A DNA stretch of 64,000 nt from DATJCV01 sp963707665 (GCA_963707665.1 CAVPQU010000005.1:248001-312000), one strand, 5' to 3'. Positions 17,687 through 26,939 are shown, counted from the stretch's first letter. Program-made: numbers and translations. The notes: generated from the letters alone by a model not told the origin.

Positions 17687-18622
17687 ATGCTGAAACAACG
17701 CACCATCAAACAACTGGTCAAGACTGTCGGCGTCGGCTTGCACTCCGGCACCAAGGTCGAGCTGACTCTGCGTCCGGCCGCGGTCGATACTGGCATTATT
17801 TTTCGCCGCGTCGACCTCGAGCCGGTGGTCGATCTGCCGGCAACTGCGGTTGCGGTCGGCGACACGCGCATGGCGTCGACGCTGGCCAAGGGAAGCGTGC
17901 GCGTGTCGACGGTCGAACATCTGCTGTCGGCCTGCGCCGGCCTCGGCATAGACAACCTGTACGTCGAGCTGACGGCGGAAGAAATTCCGATCATGGATGG
18001 CTCGGCATCTTCCTTCGTGTTCCTGCTGCAGCAGGCGGGTTTGCAAGAGCAGGGCACAGCCAAGAAATTCATCCGCGTCAAGACCCCGGTCGAAGTTTCG
18101 GAAGGGGAAGGCGAGCAAAAAAAATGGGCGCGGCTCGAACCGTACGACGGTTTCCGGCTGAAATTCTTTATCGAGTTCAATCATCCCGCGGTGGACGGCA
18201 CCGGCCAGAGCGCTGAAGTCGATTTCGCGCTGGAATCCTACGTCAAGGAAGTGGCGCGCGCGCGCACCTTCGGTTTCATGCAGGACGTCGAGACGCTGCG
18301 CGGCCTTGGGTTGGCGCGCGGCGGCTCGCTGGAAAACGCGATCGTCATGGACGAGTATCGCATCCTGAATCCGGATGGCTTGCGCTACGAGAATGAATTC
18401 GTACGCCACAAAATATTGGATGCGATTGGTGACCTGTACCTGATCGGCCATCCGCTGCTCGCCAGTTACGTTGCCCACAAATCCGGCCACACACTCAACA
18501 ATCAATTGCTGCGGGCCTTGCTGGCGCAACCGGACGCTTACGAAATCGTCAGCTTCGACACGCTGGCCAACGCGCCGGCTACCTACGTGCGTCAGGCGGC
18601 TCAGGAGTGGGCACTAAATTGA
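17687..18622 (+). CDS. lpxC: UDP-3-O-acyl-N-acetylglucosamine deacetylase LpxC
   Basis: LpxC is the zinc enzyme that commits UDP-3-O-acyl-GlcNAc to lipid A synthesis. The 311-residue product begins MLKQRTIKQLVKTVGVGLHS, the expected N-terminus. It has the zinc-binding STVEHLLSACAGLG, the IPIMDGSASSFVFLL segment, TFGFMQDVETLR, and a second zinc site in KILDAIGDLYLIG followed by AHKSGHTLNN. The start has no ribosome-binding site but has a TATAAT box just upstream, so the mRNA could be leaderless. The usual place of lpxC is after ftsZ, as here. Confidence 0.97.
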   Translation: MLKQRTIKQLVKTVGVGLHSGTKVELTLRPAAVDTGIIFRRVDLEPVVDLPATAVAVGDTRMASTLAKGSVRVSTVEHLLSACAGLGIDNLYVELTAEEIPIMDGSASSFVFLLQQAGLQEQGTAKKFIRVKTPVEVSEGEGEQKKWARLEPYDGFRLKFFIEFNHPAVDGTGQSAEVDFALESYVKEVARARTFGFMQDVETLRGLGLARGGSLENAIVMDEYRILNPDGLRYENEFVRHKILDAIGDLYLIGHPLLASYVAHKSGHTLNNQLLRALLAQPDAYEIVSFDTLANAPATYVRQAAQEWALN

Positions 18623-18655
18623 GCTTGGCAGCAGCAGCCGGGTCGCTTTAAAAAC

Positions 18656-18697
18656 AGGGAGTATGCCGGTAAACCGGCTATTCTCCCTCTGTTTTCC
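18656..18697 (+). terminator. Terminator after lpxC
   Basis: The arms AGGGAGTAT-GCCGGT and ACCGGC-TATTCTCCCT form a long hairpin with one small bulge and an AA loop, followed by CTGTTTTCC. The T tract is modest. It stands downstream of lpxC and near the convergent end of the dciA-like gene. Confidence 0.7.
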
Positions 18698-18773
18698 TAC
18701 GACTTAAAAAATACTCCAGCAATATCCGGATTGGATAGATCGCTCTGTCCGGAGCTTCGTGGCCTCGGTGCGA

Positions 18774-19280
18774 TCATGGCACGGGATGCCGATGGCGCCG
18801 CAACATGGCCTCGATTGCCGCCTTCAATGCCGCATTGCGCGGCGTATCTTCCAGTTCACTGTCGAGCGCTGCCAATGCGGGCAATGCCTGCGCGGACAGT
18901 GTCAATTGCTTCGCCGGCGCCGGCTTTTCGGCCGGCCGGCCGGCTTGCACTTTGAGACGCACTGCGTTAACCTGCCAGCCCAGTCGGCGCAGATTTTCTT
19001 GTAGTTTCGGCAATTGCTGCTTCAACTTGGCTGCCAGGGCCGCATTGAGCACAGTCAGCACTAACTGCTCGGAGGCGAACTGCAGCACCTCGCACGTTTC
19101 AAACATCTGCGGCAGATTGCGCCTGCAATCTTTTTGCAGTTGTGCCATGCGCGTGGCTGCCGGCAATAGCGATCCCAGTTTGTCATGGGCGCCAAGAAAC
19201 TCGGCAACGCCGCGTGCAGTGGGCGTCATCGATGCCGATGAGGGCGGCCGAAACGTGGAAAAAGAAGAGGCGGCAGACAT
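18774..19280 (-). CDS. DciA-like (DUF721) protein
   Basis: The 168-residue product resembles the DUF721/DciA family, whose characterised members load the replicative helicase DnaB in bacteria lacking DnaC. The conserved part is the KH-like N-terminal domain, from about residue 30 to 110, with LGSLLPAATRMAQLQ and the strand LTVLNAALAAKLKQQLPKL. The C-terminal tail is low-complexity and alanine-rich. It is divergent from the M23 peptidase gene with about 50 bases between the two starts, and secA follows that gene. This lpxC-dciA-M23-secA arrangement is common in proteobacteria. Confidence 0.8.
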   Translation of the reverse strand: MSAASSFSTFRPPSSASMTPTARGVAEFLGAHDKLGSLLPAATRMAQLQKDCRRNLPQMFETCEVLQFASEQLVLTVLNAALAAKLKQQLPKLQENLRRLGWQVNAVRLKVQAGRPAEKPAPAKQLTLSAQALPALAALDSELEDTPRNAALKAAIEAMLRRHRHPVP

Positions 19281-19330
19281 AACGTCACCTTATCATCCGA
19301 TTCCGCGTGCAACAAGTCAAAGGAACCGAG

Positions 19331-20281
19331 ATGCAGATCATATTGTTGCACCCGCGTTTGCCCCATGCCCGTTCGCTTACCCTGACTTTTCGCCATGTGG
19401 TGCTGGCCACAGGCGCCTTGCTGATTTCGTTGCTGGTGACGGCTTCGCTGCTGTCGGTATTGCTGGTTCGGTATGCGGCCGAATATCAGTTGCCGTTTTT
19501 GACGCCCGCGGCAGCACCTGACCAGTCCGCGCGCCAGGATCGTTACGTCAAGGAAAATCTGGCGGCGATGGCCGTCAAACTGGGCGCGATGCAGGCCCAA
19601 TTGATGCGGCTGGATGCTCTTGGCGAGCGGGTGCAAGGCCTGGCTGGCATCAAGCCGGAAGAGTTCAATTTTCATGAGTTGCCGGGGCGTGGCGGCGCTG
19701 CACCGTCCGCCGCCGGCGCGCACATGGCGCCGCGCGTGCTGGATATGGCTGAATTCCAGCTGCTGCTGGATGCGCTGGCGAAAGGTGTCGACCAGCGCAG
19801 CGACTACCTGAATGTGGTGGAAACGGCGTTGATGACCACTCAGATCAAGTCGCGCATGCTGCCCACCACGCAACCAGTCAACGTCGGCTACAACGCCTCC
19901 GGTTTCGGCTTCCGCATCGATCCGTTCACCGGCCGCAGCACGTTTCACGACGGCATCGACTTTCCGGCGCCGGTCGGCACCCCGATCATCGCTGCCGCCG
20001 GCGGCGTCGTGATCGCGGCCGAATATCATCATGAATATGGCAATATGCTCGAAATCGACCACGGTAACGGCATCGTGACGCGCTATGCGCATGCCTCGCG
20101 CTTGCTGGTAAAAGTGGGGGACATCGTGCGCCGCGGTCAGCACGTGGCGGCAATCGGTACGACCGGCCGTTCTACCGGCGCCCATTTGCATTTCGAGGTG
20201 CTGGTCAAGGGCGTACCGCAGGATCCGCAAAAATTCCTGGCAGCGGGCGCCGATCAGACCCCAGCCCTGAGCCAGCGTTAG
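19331..20281 (+). CDS. M23 family metallopeptidase (membrane-anchored LytM-type)
   Basis: This 316-residue protein has a cytoplasmic N-terminus, one transmembrane segment at about residues 19-43, a helical periplasmic region, and a C-terminal M23 domain. The zinc and catalytic motifs HDGIDFPAPVGTPI, RYAHASRLLV and GAHLHFEV are intact, so it is probably an active endopeptidase cleaving peptidoglycan cross-links. A GTG at 19307 is in frame, but ATG 19331 has the AAGGAACC ribosome site. It lies just before secA, where a secM/M23-type gene is often found. Confidence 0.9.
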   Translation: MQIILLHPRLPHARSLTLTFRHVVLATGALLISLLVTASLLSVLLVRYAAEYQLPFLTPAAAPDQSARQDRYVKENLAAMAVKLGAMQAQLMRLDALGERVQGLAGIKPEEFNFHELPGRGGAAPSAAGAHMAPRVLDMAEFQLLLDALAKGVDQRSDYLNVVETALMTTQIKSRMLPTTQPVNVGYNASGFGFRIDPFTGRSTFHDGIDFPAPVGTPIIAAAGGVVIAAEYHHEYGNMLEIDHGNGIVTRYAHASRLLVKVGDIVRRGQHVAAIGTTGRSTGAHLHFEVLVKGVPQDPQKFLAAGADQTPALSQR

Positions 20282-20430
20282 CCGGTATCCGCCCGGCTAT
20301 TGTTAACTGGTTCCTAATCCCAATCTAATACAGGCTGCATGATAAAATCCGCGATTTGGCCCAAGCCAGAGCCGACACCGCCCGCTGTGGCGCGCGTCGA
20401 ATGCTTTCCGGCATTTTCTAGAATCCAAGC

Positions 20431-23203
20431 ATGTCATTACTGACCCAGATTTTCGGCAGTCGCAACCAGCGGCTGCTTAAGCAATACAGGAAAAAGGCGC
20501 GCGACATCAATGCCCTGGAAGCGACAATCGAAAAATTGTCAGACGCCGAACTGCAAGCCAAGACGGCCGAATTCAAGCAGCGCGTAGCCGCCGGGACCAC
20601 GCTGGATGAGATTCTGCCGGAAGCCTTCGCAGTCTGCCGCGAGGCCAGCAAGCGGGTCCTGAAAATGCGTCATTTCGACGTGCAGTTGATCGGCGCCATG
20701 GTTTTGCATGACGGCAAGATCGCGGAAATGGGTACCGGCGAAGGCAAAACGCTCATGGCAACGCTGGCGGTCTATCTGAATGCGCTGGCCGGCAAAGGCG
20801 TGCATGTGGTGACGGTCAACGATTATCTGGCCCAGCGCGATGCTGAATGGATGGGCACGCTGTACGGCTGGCTCGGCTTGACTACCGGCGTCAACCTGTC
20901 GCAGATGGCGCACGACACCAAGCAGGCGGCCTACGCGGCCGACATTACCTACGGCACCAACAACGAATTCGGTTTTGATTACCTGCGCGACAACATGGTG
21001 TACGAAGCCGGCGACCGGGTTCAGCGCGAACTGAGTTTTGCCATCGTCGATGAAGTGGACTCGATCCTGATCGACGAAGCGCGTACACCGCTGATCATCT
21101 CCGGTCAGGCGGAGGATCATACCGAGCTGTACGTCAAGATCAACGCGGTGCCGCCGTTGTTGACCATGCAGATCGGCGAGGAAACGCCGGACGGCAAGGG
21201 TCACGTCGAAGTGCCGGGCGACTATACCAAGGATGAAAAAGCGCACCAGGTATTGCTGACTGAAGAGGGGCACGAAAAGGCCGAGCAAATCCTGGCGCGC
21301 ATGGGGTTGTTGCCGGACGGCGCTTCCTTGTATGACGCCGCCAACATCACGCTGATTCACCATCTGTATGCCGCCTTGCGCGCACACGCGTTGTACCACC
21401 GCGACCAGCACTACGTGGTGCAGGATGGCGAAGTCGTGATCGTCGACGAGTTCACCGGCCGCATGATGACCGGACGGCGCTGGTCGGACGGCCTGCACCA
21501 GGCGGTGGAGGCCAAGGAAGGCGTCAAGATCCAGAACGAGAACCAGACCCTGGCTTCGATTACCTTCCAGAACTATTTCCGCATGTACGGCAAGTTGGCC
21601 GGCATGACCGGTACGGCCGACACCGAAGCCTATGAATTCCAGGAAATCTATGGTCTGGAAACGGTGGTGATCCCGCCCAACAAGCCGAGCCAGCGCAAGG
21701 ACTTGCAGGATCAGGTCTACAAGACCAACGAAGAAAAATATACGGCGATGTTGAATGACATCAGCGACTGTTTCGGGCGCGGTCAACCGGTCTTGGTCGG
21801 TACCACCTCGATCGAGAATTCCGAACTCCTGTCCGGCATCCTGAGCAAGGCCAAGCTGCAGCACAATGTGTTGAACGCCAAGCAGCATGCGCGCGAAGCG
21901 GAAATCATCGCCCAGGCCGGTAGTTCGAAACAGATCACGATCGCCACCAACATGGCCGGGCGCGGTACCGATATCGTGCTGGGCGGCAGTATCGAAAAGC
22001 AGCTCAAGGAAATCGAAGCCAATGCCAGCCTGTCCCAGACCGAAAAAGACCTGGCGACGCAAAAGCTGAAAAGTGAATGGCAGGTGCGGCATGATCAGGT
22101 GGTGGCGGCGGGCGGCTTGCACATCGTCGGCACCGAGCGGCACGAATCGCGCCGGGTCGACAACCAGTTGCGCGGCCGTGCCGGGCGCCAGGGTGACCCC
22201 GGCTCGTCGCGCTTCTACCTGTCGCTGGACGACCAGTTGCTGCGCATCTTCGCCGGTGACCGCGTGCGCGCCATCATGGAGCGGCTGAAGATGCCGGAAG
22301 GCGAACCGATCGAAGCCGGCATCGTCTCGCGCTCGATCGAATCGGCGCAGCGCAAGGTGGAAGCGCGCAACTTCGACATCCGCAAGCAGCTGCTCGAATA
22401 CGACGACGTCGCCAACGACCAGCGCAAGGTGATCTACCAGCAGCGCAATGAGCTGCTGGCGGCGCAGGATGTGTCGGAACTGGTTGCGGCCTTGCGCCAG
22501 GGCGTGTTTACCGACTTGTTCCGCAGCCATGTGCCGGAACAGTCGGTCGAGGAGCAATGGGATGTCGCCGGCACTGCAGGCGACGCTCGCCAATGAATGG
22601 CAACTGGACGTGCCGCTGAAGCCGAGATCACTGAAAGCGGAGCCGGACCTGACCGACGAGGACTTGCTGGAGCGCATCCTGAAGGCGGCGGACGACGTCT
22701 ATAACGCCAAGATCGCGATCGTCGGCAAGGAAGCGTTTGCCGGCTTCGAGCGCAGCGTGATGCTGCAAAACGTCGATAGTTATTGGCGCGAGCATCTGGC
22801 GGCGCTCGACCATCTGCGTCAGGGCATCCATTTGCGCGGCTATGCGCAGAAGAATCCGAAACAGGAATACAAGCGCGAGGCGTTCGAGCTGTTCGGCCAG
22901 ATGCTGGATTTGATCCGCAATGGCGTCGTCAAGATCGTCATGACCGTGCGCATCCAGAGCAGCGAGGAAATCGCAGCGGCGGAAGAGAAGCTGGCACCGC
23001 CACAGGTTGCCAACATCCACTATCGGCATGCCGATTTCGGCGGCGAGGAAACCGAAAGCGGCGAAATGCTGGCGCCCACCGCCAACGGCGAGGAGCCTCG
23101 GCAGCAGCCGCTGGTGCATGCGGTGCCGAAAGTCGGACGCAACGATCCTTGCCCGTGCGGCAGCGGCAAGAAATACAAGCAATGCCACGGCCGGCTGGCG
23201 TAA
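20431..23203 (+). CDS. secA: Preprotein translocase ATPase SecA (apparent frameshift near 22573)
   Basis: SecA is the ATPase motor that drives proteins through SecYEG. The first frame (to 22596) has the nucleotide-binding MGTGEGKTLMA, VDEVDSILIDEART, GMTGTADTEA and GRAGRQGDPG motifs. The helical scaffold and C-terminus continue in another frame (VDSYWREHLAALDHLRQGIHLRGY) and end with the zinc motif CPCGSGKKYKQCHG. Removing one base at about 22573 (after the codons for VAG) restores VAGLQATLANEW and a protein of roughly 920 residues, the normal length. SecA is essential and only one copy is visible here, so a sequence error is more likely than true inactivation. Confidence 0.95.
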
Positions 23204-23234
23204 GCCGGCCGTGTCGGCGGCTTACGCCGGTTTT
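23197..23234 (+). terminator. Terminator overlapping the secA stop
   Basis: An 11-bp perfect stem (GGCGTAAGCCG with CGGCTTACGCC) begins at the secA stop codon, has a ten-base loop, and is followed by GG and TTTT. It isolates secA from the riboswitch and exporter gene that start only a few bases later. Confidence 0.75.
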
Positions 23235-23238
23235 CGGC

Positions 23239-23298
23239 GCGGGGACGACCCCGCTGTCTTGATACGAACGGGGACGGCCCCACCGATCCGATAGGGGG
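23239..23298 (+). ncRNA. Guanidine-II (mini-ykkC) riboswitch
   Basis: Two small hairpins occur in tandem: CGGGG-ACGA-CCCCG at 23240-23253 and GGGG-ACGG-CCCC at 23270-23281, separated by 16 bases. Both have the ACGR tetraloop that defines mini-ykkC. The Shine-Dalgarno AGGGGG (23293-23298) lies four bases before the start codon. The CCCC arm of the second hairpin could instead pair with this Shine-Dalgarno, so guanidine-stabilised hairpins would free it. The next gene is a SugE/Gdx-type guanidinium exporter, the classic target. Motif and target gene agree; the pairing mechanism is inferred. Confidence 0.9.
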
Positions 23299-23302
23299 CA
23301 GT

Positions 23303-23623
23303 ATGGCGTGGATGATTCTGGTGCTGGCCGGGGCGTTCGAGGTGGCTTGGGCGGTGGGTCTCAAATATACCGAGGGGTTTAGCCGCTTCTGGCCCAGCGT
23401 CGGCACGGTGGCGGCGATGATCATCAGCGTCACCCTGCTCGGCATGGCGGTCAAGACGCTGCCGCTCAGCACCGCGTACGCGGTCTGGACCGGCATCGGC
23501 GCGGTCGGCGCCGTGATTCTCGGTATCTTCCTGTTCGACGAATCCGCCTCCGCTGCGCGCCTGCTGTGCGTCGGCCTGATCCTGGTCGGCATCGTCGGCC
23601 TGAAGCTGGTCTCGCCGGACTGA
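23303..23623 (+). CDS. gdx: Guanidinium exporter Gdx (SugE, small multidrug resistance family)
   Basis: This 106-residue SMR protein has four transmembrane helices. The essential membrane glutamate lies in AGAFEVAWAVGLKYTEGF, and the second helix region and TLPLSTAYAVWTGIGAVGAVILGI match the SugE/Gdx branch rather than EmrE drug exporters. Gdx dimers exchange guanidinium for protons. The upstream tandem ACGR hairpins make the guanidinium assignment strong. The gene stands alone between secA and argJ. Confidence 0.92.
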   Translation: MAWMILVLAGAFEVAWAVGLKYTEGFSRFWPSVGTVAAMIISVTLLGMAVKTLPLSTAYAVWTGIGAVGAVILGIFLFDESASAARLLCVGLILVGIVGLKLVSPD

Positions 23624-23723
23624 GCGGGGCTGCGGCAGCAAACGCAGCGCGCCGCAGGTGCGGCGGCTGCGATTACAATCAACGCTTGATCAATCAACGC
23701 TTGCTTCAACGCAGGGATATGTC

Positions 23724-24954
23724 ATGGCTGTCAATCTTCCTCTTCCCGTCGCCGCCGACCTGCTGCCGGTGGCCGGCCTCGAACTCGGTCATGCCGAAGC
23801 CGGCGTGCGCAAGGCCAACCGCAAGGATCTGCTGGTGATGACGCTGGCGCCGGGCGCCACGGTGGCCGGCGTGTTTACCGCCAACCGTTTCTGCGCGGCG
23901 CCGGTGCAGGTATGCAAGGCGCATCTGGGCGCCGGCCACGCCCCGATCCGGGCGCTGGTGGTCAATACCGGCAATGCCAATGCCGGCACCGGCGCAGCCG
24001 GCCTGGCCGCCGCCAACGCCACCTGCGCGGCGCTGGCGCAGCTGCTCGACTGCGCGCCGCAGCAGATCCTGCCGTTTTCGACCGGAGTGATCTTGGAGCC
24101 GCTGCCGGTCGAGCGCATCAGTGCCGGCCTGCCGCAGGCGCTGGCCAACCGCCGCAGCGACAATTGGTACAACGCGGCCGAAGCGATCATGACCACCGAC
24201 ACGCAGCCGAAGGCGGCTTCGCGCACGGTCGTCATCAACGGCCAGACCATTACGCTGACCGGCATCAGCAAGGGTTCCGGCATGATCCGGCCCAATATGG
24301 CGACCATGCTTGGTTTCGTCGCCACCGACGCCAAGGTGGCGCAGCCGGTGTTGGAGCACTTGGTGAAGGCCGCCGCCGACCAATCGTTTAACTGCATCAC
24401 GGTCGATGGCGATACCTCGACCAATGATTCCTTCATGCTGATCGCCACCGGCTGCCTCCGGCGTCGAGATCAAGGCCATCGACACGCCCGAATACGCGGC
24501 GCTGGCGGCGGCGCTGACCGGCCTGTCGCAGCAACTGGCGCAGATGATCGTGCGCGATGGCGAAGGTGCCACCAAGTTCATCACGATTCAGGTCGAGGGC
24601 GGGCGCGATCGCGACGAATGCCGGAAGATCGCCTATGCGATCGGCCATTCGCCGCTGGTCAAAACGGCGTTCTTTGCCTCCGATCCGAACCTTGGCCGCA
24701 TCCTGGCGGCGATCGGCTATGCCGGTGTCGATGATCTCGATGTCGCGCAGTTGAACCTGTACCTGGATGATGTCTGGGTCGCCCAAAACGGCGGCCGCCA
24801 TCCGGATTACCAGGAAGCCGACGGCCAGCGGGTGATGCGGCAAAGCGAAATCACGGTGCGCGTCACGCTTGGCCGCGGTGCTGCCTCCGCCACGGTCTGG
24901 ACCTGCGATCTGTCGCACGAATACGTGACGATCAATGCCGATTACCGCTCCTGA
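23724..24954 (+). CDS. argJ: Bifunctional glutamate N-acetyltransferase/amino-acid N-acetyltransferase ArgJ (apparent frameshift near 24453)
   Basis: ArgJ transfers the acetyl group from N-acetylornithine to glutamate, recycling it in arginine synthesis. The N-terminal part reads through VVNTGNANAGTGAAG and the self-cleavage region GSGMIRPNMATMLGF, where the precursor splits before threonine into two chains. The frame breaks after FMLIATG and continues in another frame from ASGVEIKAIDTPEY to the end, with DGEGATKFITIQVEG and FFASDPNLGRILAAIGYAG. Two missing bases, or one extra, near 24453 explain it. Restored length is about 410 residues, normal for the family. ATG 23724 has an AGGGATA ribosome site. 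Confidence 0.93.
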
Positions 24955-24979
24955 GCGCGGCTCCATTTATTTATCTTAA

Positions 24980-25008
24980 AGGCCGGCCGCCACCGCCGGC
25001 CTGATTTT
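24980..25008 (+). terminator. Hairpin between argJ and the DUF815 gene
   Basis: An 8-bp perfect stem (AGGCCGGC with GCCGGCCT) is followed by GATTTTG. It ends four bases before the next ATG, so if it terminates argJ transcription it also lies in the leader of the next gene. Confidence 0.5.
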
Positions 25009-25011
25009 GTC

Positions 25012-25887
25012 ATGACTCAACTCGATCAATTTTTGACCCGCGCCGAAGCATTGCTGGCACGCCTGGAAACCATTCTGCCGCCCAGCGTCCCAGTCCCCGA
25101 CTGGCACGCCGCCACTGCCTTTCGCTGGCGCAAACGCGGCGCCGGTACCGGTTATTTGCAGCCGGTCAGCCATATTGCCGATATCGCGCTCGACGACTTG
25201 CACAATATCGAACCGCAAAAGCGGCAGATCGAGCAAAACACGCGCCAGTTCGTCGAAGGCAAGCCGGCCAATAACGTGCTGTTGACCGGCGCCCGCGGCA
25301 CCGGCAAGTCGTCGCTGATCAAGGCTTGCCTGAACCAGTATGCGGCGCAGGGGCTGCGCCTGATCGAGGTCGACAAGAGCGATCTGGGCGACCTGGCCGA
25401 CATCGTCGATCTGGTGGCCGGGCGGCCGGAACGCTTCATCATTTTTTGCGACGACCTGTCGTTCGAGGAAGGCGAGGGCGGCTACAAGGCGCTGAAGGTG
25501 GCGCTGGACGGCAGCATTTCCGCGCAGTCGGACAATGTGCTGATCTACGCCACCTCGAATCGGCGCCACCTGATGCCGGAGCGGATGTCAGACAATGCCG
25601 GCTATGTCCATACCGAGGACGGCGACCTGCATCCGGGCGAAACGGTCGAGGAAAAAATTTCGCTGTCCGAGCGCTTCGGCCTGTGGGTCACTTTCTACCC
25701 GTTCCGGCAAGATGATTACCTGGAGATTGTCGGTCACTGGCTGCGCCATTTCGGCTGCAATGACAGCCAGATCGCCGTCGCCCATGATGACGCGCTGCGC
25801 TGGGCGTTACAGCGCGGCTCGCGTTCCGGCCGGGTCGCGTGGCAGTTCGCCAAGGATCATGCCGGCAAACTCGGCAACCGGATCTGA
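25012..25887 (+). CDS. DUF815 AAA+ ATPase
   Basis: A 291-residue P-loop ATPase of the DUF815 family, whose cellular role is unknown to me. It has the Walker A motif GARGTGKSSLIKAC at about residues 91-104, Walker B in FIIFCDDLSFEEGEGG, a sensor-like VLIYATSNRRHLMPERM, and a C-terminal helical region. It lies between argJ and mutT, its conserved place in betaproteobacteria. There is no transmembrane segment, so it is cytoplasmic. The start ATG 25012 lies directly after a hairpin. Confidence 0.85.
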   Translation: MTQLDQFLTRAEALLARLETILPPSVPVPDWHAATAFRWRKRGAGTGYLQPVSHIADIALDDLHNIEPQKRQIEQNTRQFVEGKPANNVLLTGARGTGKSSLIKACLNQYAAQGLRLIEVDKSDLGDLADIVDLVAGRPERFIIFCDDLSFEEGEGGYKALKVALDGSISAQSDNVLIYATSNRRHLMPERMSDNAGYVHTEDGDLHPGETVEEKISLSERFGLWVTFYPFRQDDYLEIVGHWLRHFGCNDSQIAVAHDDALRWALQRGSRSGRVAWQFAKDHAGKLGNRI

Positions 25888-25926
25888 ACCCGCTTGCCGT
25901 CGCCGCGGCACGCCGCGCATTTAATA

Positions 25927-25985
25927 TACTGGTCTATATAGGCCTTAATTACGGGCGAAAAATGGACGTATTTAACCTATACTCC
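25927..25985 (+). repeat. TACTCC-N47-TACTCC intergenic element, copy 1
   Basis: TACTGG at 25927 and TACTCC at 25980 have starts 53 bp apart. The spacer is AT-rich with GGGCGAAAAA at its centre, the variant of the family core. The first hexamer differs from the consensus at its last two bases. It lies between the DUF815 gene and mutT. See the finding on the six-copy family. Confidence 0.7.
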
Positions 25986-26034
25986 AATGTACCTCTGTGG
26001 CGGCGAGCGTCAACCGGGGCCCAGGGCGCAGTTC

Positions 26035-26469
26035 GTGGCTGAGGTCTGCGCTCCGATCGACGTCGCGGTCGGCATCCTGATGCAAGCCGACGGCGATGTC
26101 CTGCTCGGCCAACGCCCGGCCGGCAAGCCATATGCCGGCTATTGGGAATTCCCGGGCGGCAAGGTCGAGCCGGGTGAATCGGTGCTGCAGGCGCTGCAGC
26201 GTGAATTCATGGAAGAACTCGGCATCCTGGTGCGGTCGGCCGAGCCCTGGTGTGGAGTCGAACATGTGTATCCGCATGCCCATGTGCGGCTGCATTTCTA
26301 CATCAGCCGCGACTGGCAGGGTGAGCCGCAAAGCCTGGAAGGGCAGGCCTTCGCCTGGCAGGGCAGCGTCCAGGTGGCGCCGCTACTGCCGGCTACCATT
26401 CCACTGATCGAGTGGCTGGACCAGTTGCGGCAAGCGGAGCGCGCTGTGGTCGCCGTACCTAGAAAATGA
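26035..26469 (+). CDS. mutT: MutT-family NUDIX hydrolase (8-oxo-dGTP diphosphatase-like)
   Basis: The product is about 144 residues with a complete Nudix box in GGKVEPGESVLQALQREF plus MEELGI, matching GX5EX7REUXEEXGU. MutT removes 8-oxo-dGTP from the nucleotide pool. The frame is open from an ATG at 25987, but that codon lies immediately after the intergenic element at 25927-25985. GTG 26035 starts just before the conserved VAVGILMQADGDVLLGQRP, so I prefer it; neither has a good ribosome site. Position next to zapD and yacG supports mutT. The end overlaps the convergent methyltransferase gene by 11 bases. Confidence 0.88.
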   Translation: MAEVCAPIDVAVGILMQADGDVLLGQRPAGKPYAGYWEFPGGKVEPGESVLQALQREFMEELGILVRSAEPWCGVEHVYPHAHVRLHFYISRDWQGEPQSLEGQAFAWQGSVQVAPLLPATIPLIEWLDQLRQAERAVVAVPRK

Positions 26470-26884
26470 ACGGCAACAATGCGGGAGTGCGCTGTGCATA
26501 GGCGGCGTAAGCGGTAAAACGCTGCCGCAGCAGGCGTTCCTCGCGCCGTATCTTGACGGCCAGCACCGCTGCCAGCATGGCGAAGAGTACCCATTTGGCG
26601 TTGCTCTGATAGGCTAGGCAAGCGCCCAGCGCGCACAGCAGAACCGCCAGGTACATCGGATGACGCACCATGCGATAAATCCCGCCCGTCACCAATTCAC
26701 CGCCCGGGCGCGGCTCCGGCAAGACGCTGACGGTATGCGTGCCCATGGTGATGAGGGCGGCCAGCGCGAGCGCCACGCCGGCACCAAACAAGCCGAGATT
26801 GAGCCAGTTGAAGGCCGGTGCCGTAAATGGCCAGGCCAATAGCGGAATTAGCAGGAATTGGGCAGCGACCAGAAGATAGGACAT
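26459..26884 (-). CDS. Isoprenylcysteine carboxyl methyltransferase family membrane protein
   Basis: The 141-residue protein has four predicted membrane helices and the RMVRHPMYLAVLL segment, typical of the SAM-binding region of the PEMT/ICMT methyltransferase fold, followed by RREERLLRQRF. Bacterial members are mostly uncharacterised and do not act on prenylated proteins, so the substrate is unknown. It overlaps the 3' end of mutT on the other strand and is the last gene of a minus-strand block reading from pilB or coaE. Its start at 26884 is 55 bases past the yacG stop. Confidence 0.75.
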   Translation of the reverse strand: MSYLLVAAQFLLIPLLAWPFTAPAFNWLNLGLFGAGVALALAALITMGTHTVSVLPEPRPGGELVTGGIYRMVRHPMYLAVLLCALGACLAYQSNAKWVLFAMLAAVLAVKIRREERLLRQRFTAYAAYAQRTPALLPFIF

Positions 26885-26939
26885 CGGCTCGAAGGATCAG
26901 ATGAATGCCGGCTTGGTGCCGGTGACCGGCACCCCCAAT

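Noticed and set aside
18658..18717. GGAGTA at 18658 and TACTCC at 18712 after lpxC as a seventh copy of the 53-bp element
   Set aside because: The two hexamers are inverted, not direct, and their starts are 54 apart. The first is part of the lpxC terminator stem. The core is absent.
22560..22600. Programmed ribosomal frameshifting in secA
   Set aside because: No slippery heptamer or downstream structure is visible, and SecA homologues are not made this way. A single-base error is simpler.
20539..22677. Very long open frame (about 700 codons) on the minus strand of secA
   Set aside because: It lies opposite a clear gene and has no recognisable domains. High GC content with biased third positions makes long antisense frames common. 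The same applies to 13599-15608, 10983-12566 and 41678-43699 on the minus strand.
26035..26469. Start of mutT at 25987
   Set aside because: It lies immediately after an intergenic element, and the extra 16 residues have no family similarity. The later GTG precedes the conserved Nudix sequence.
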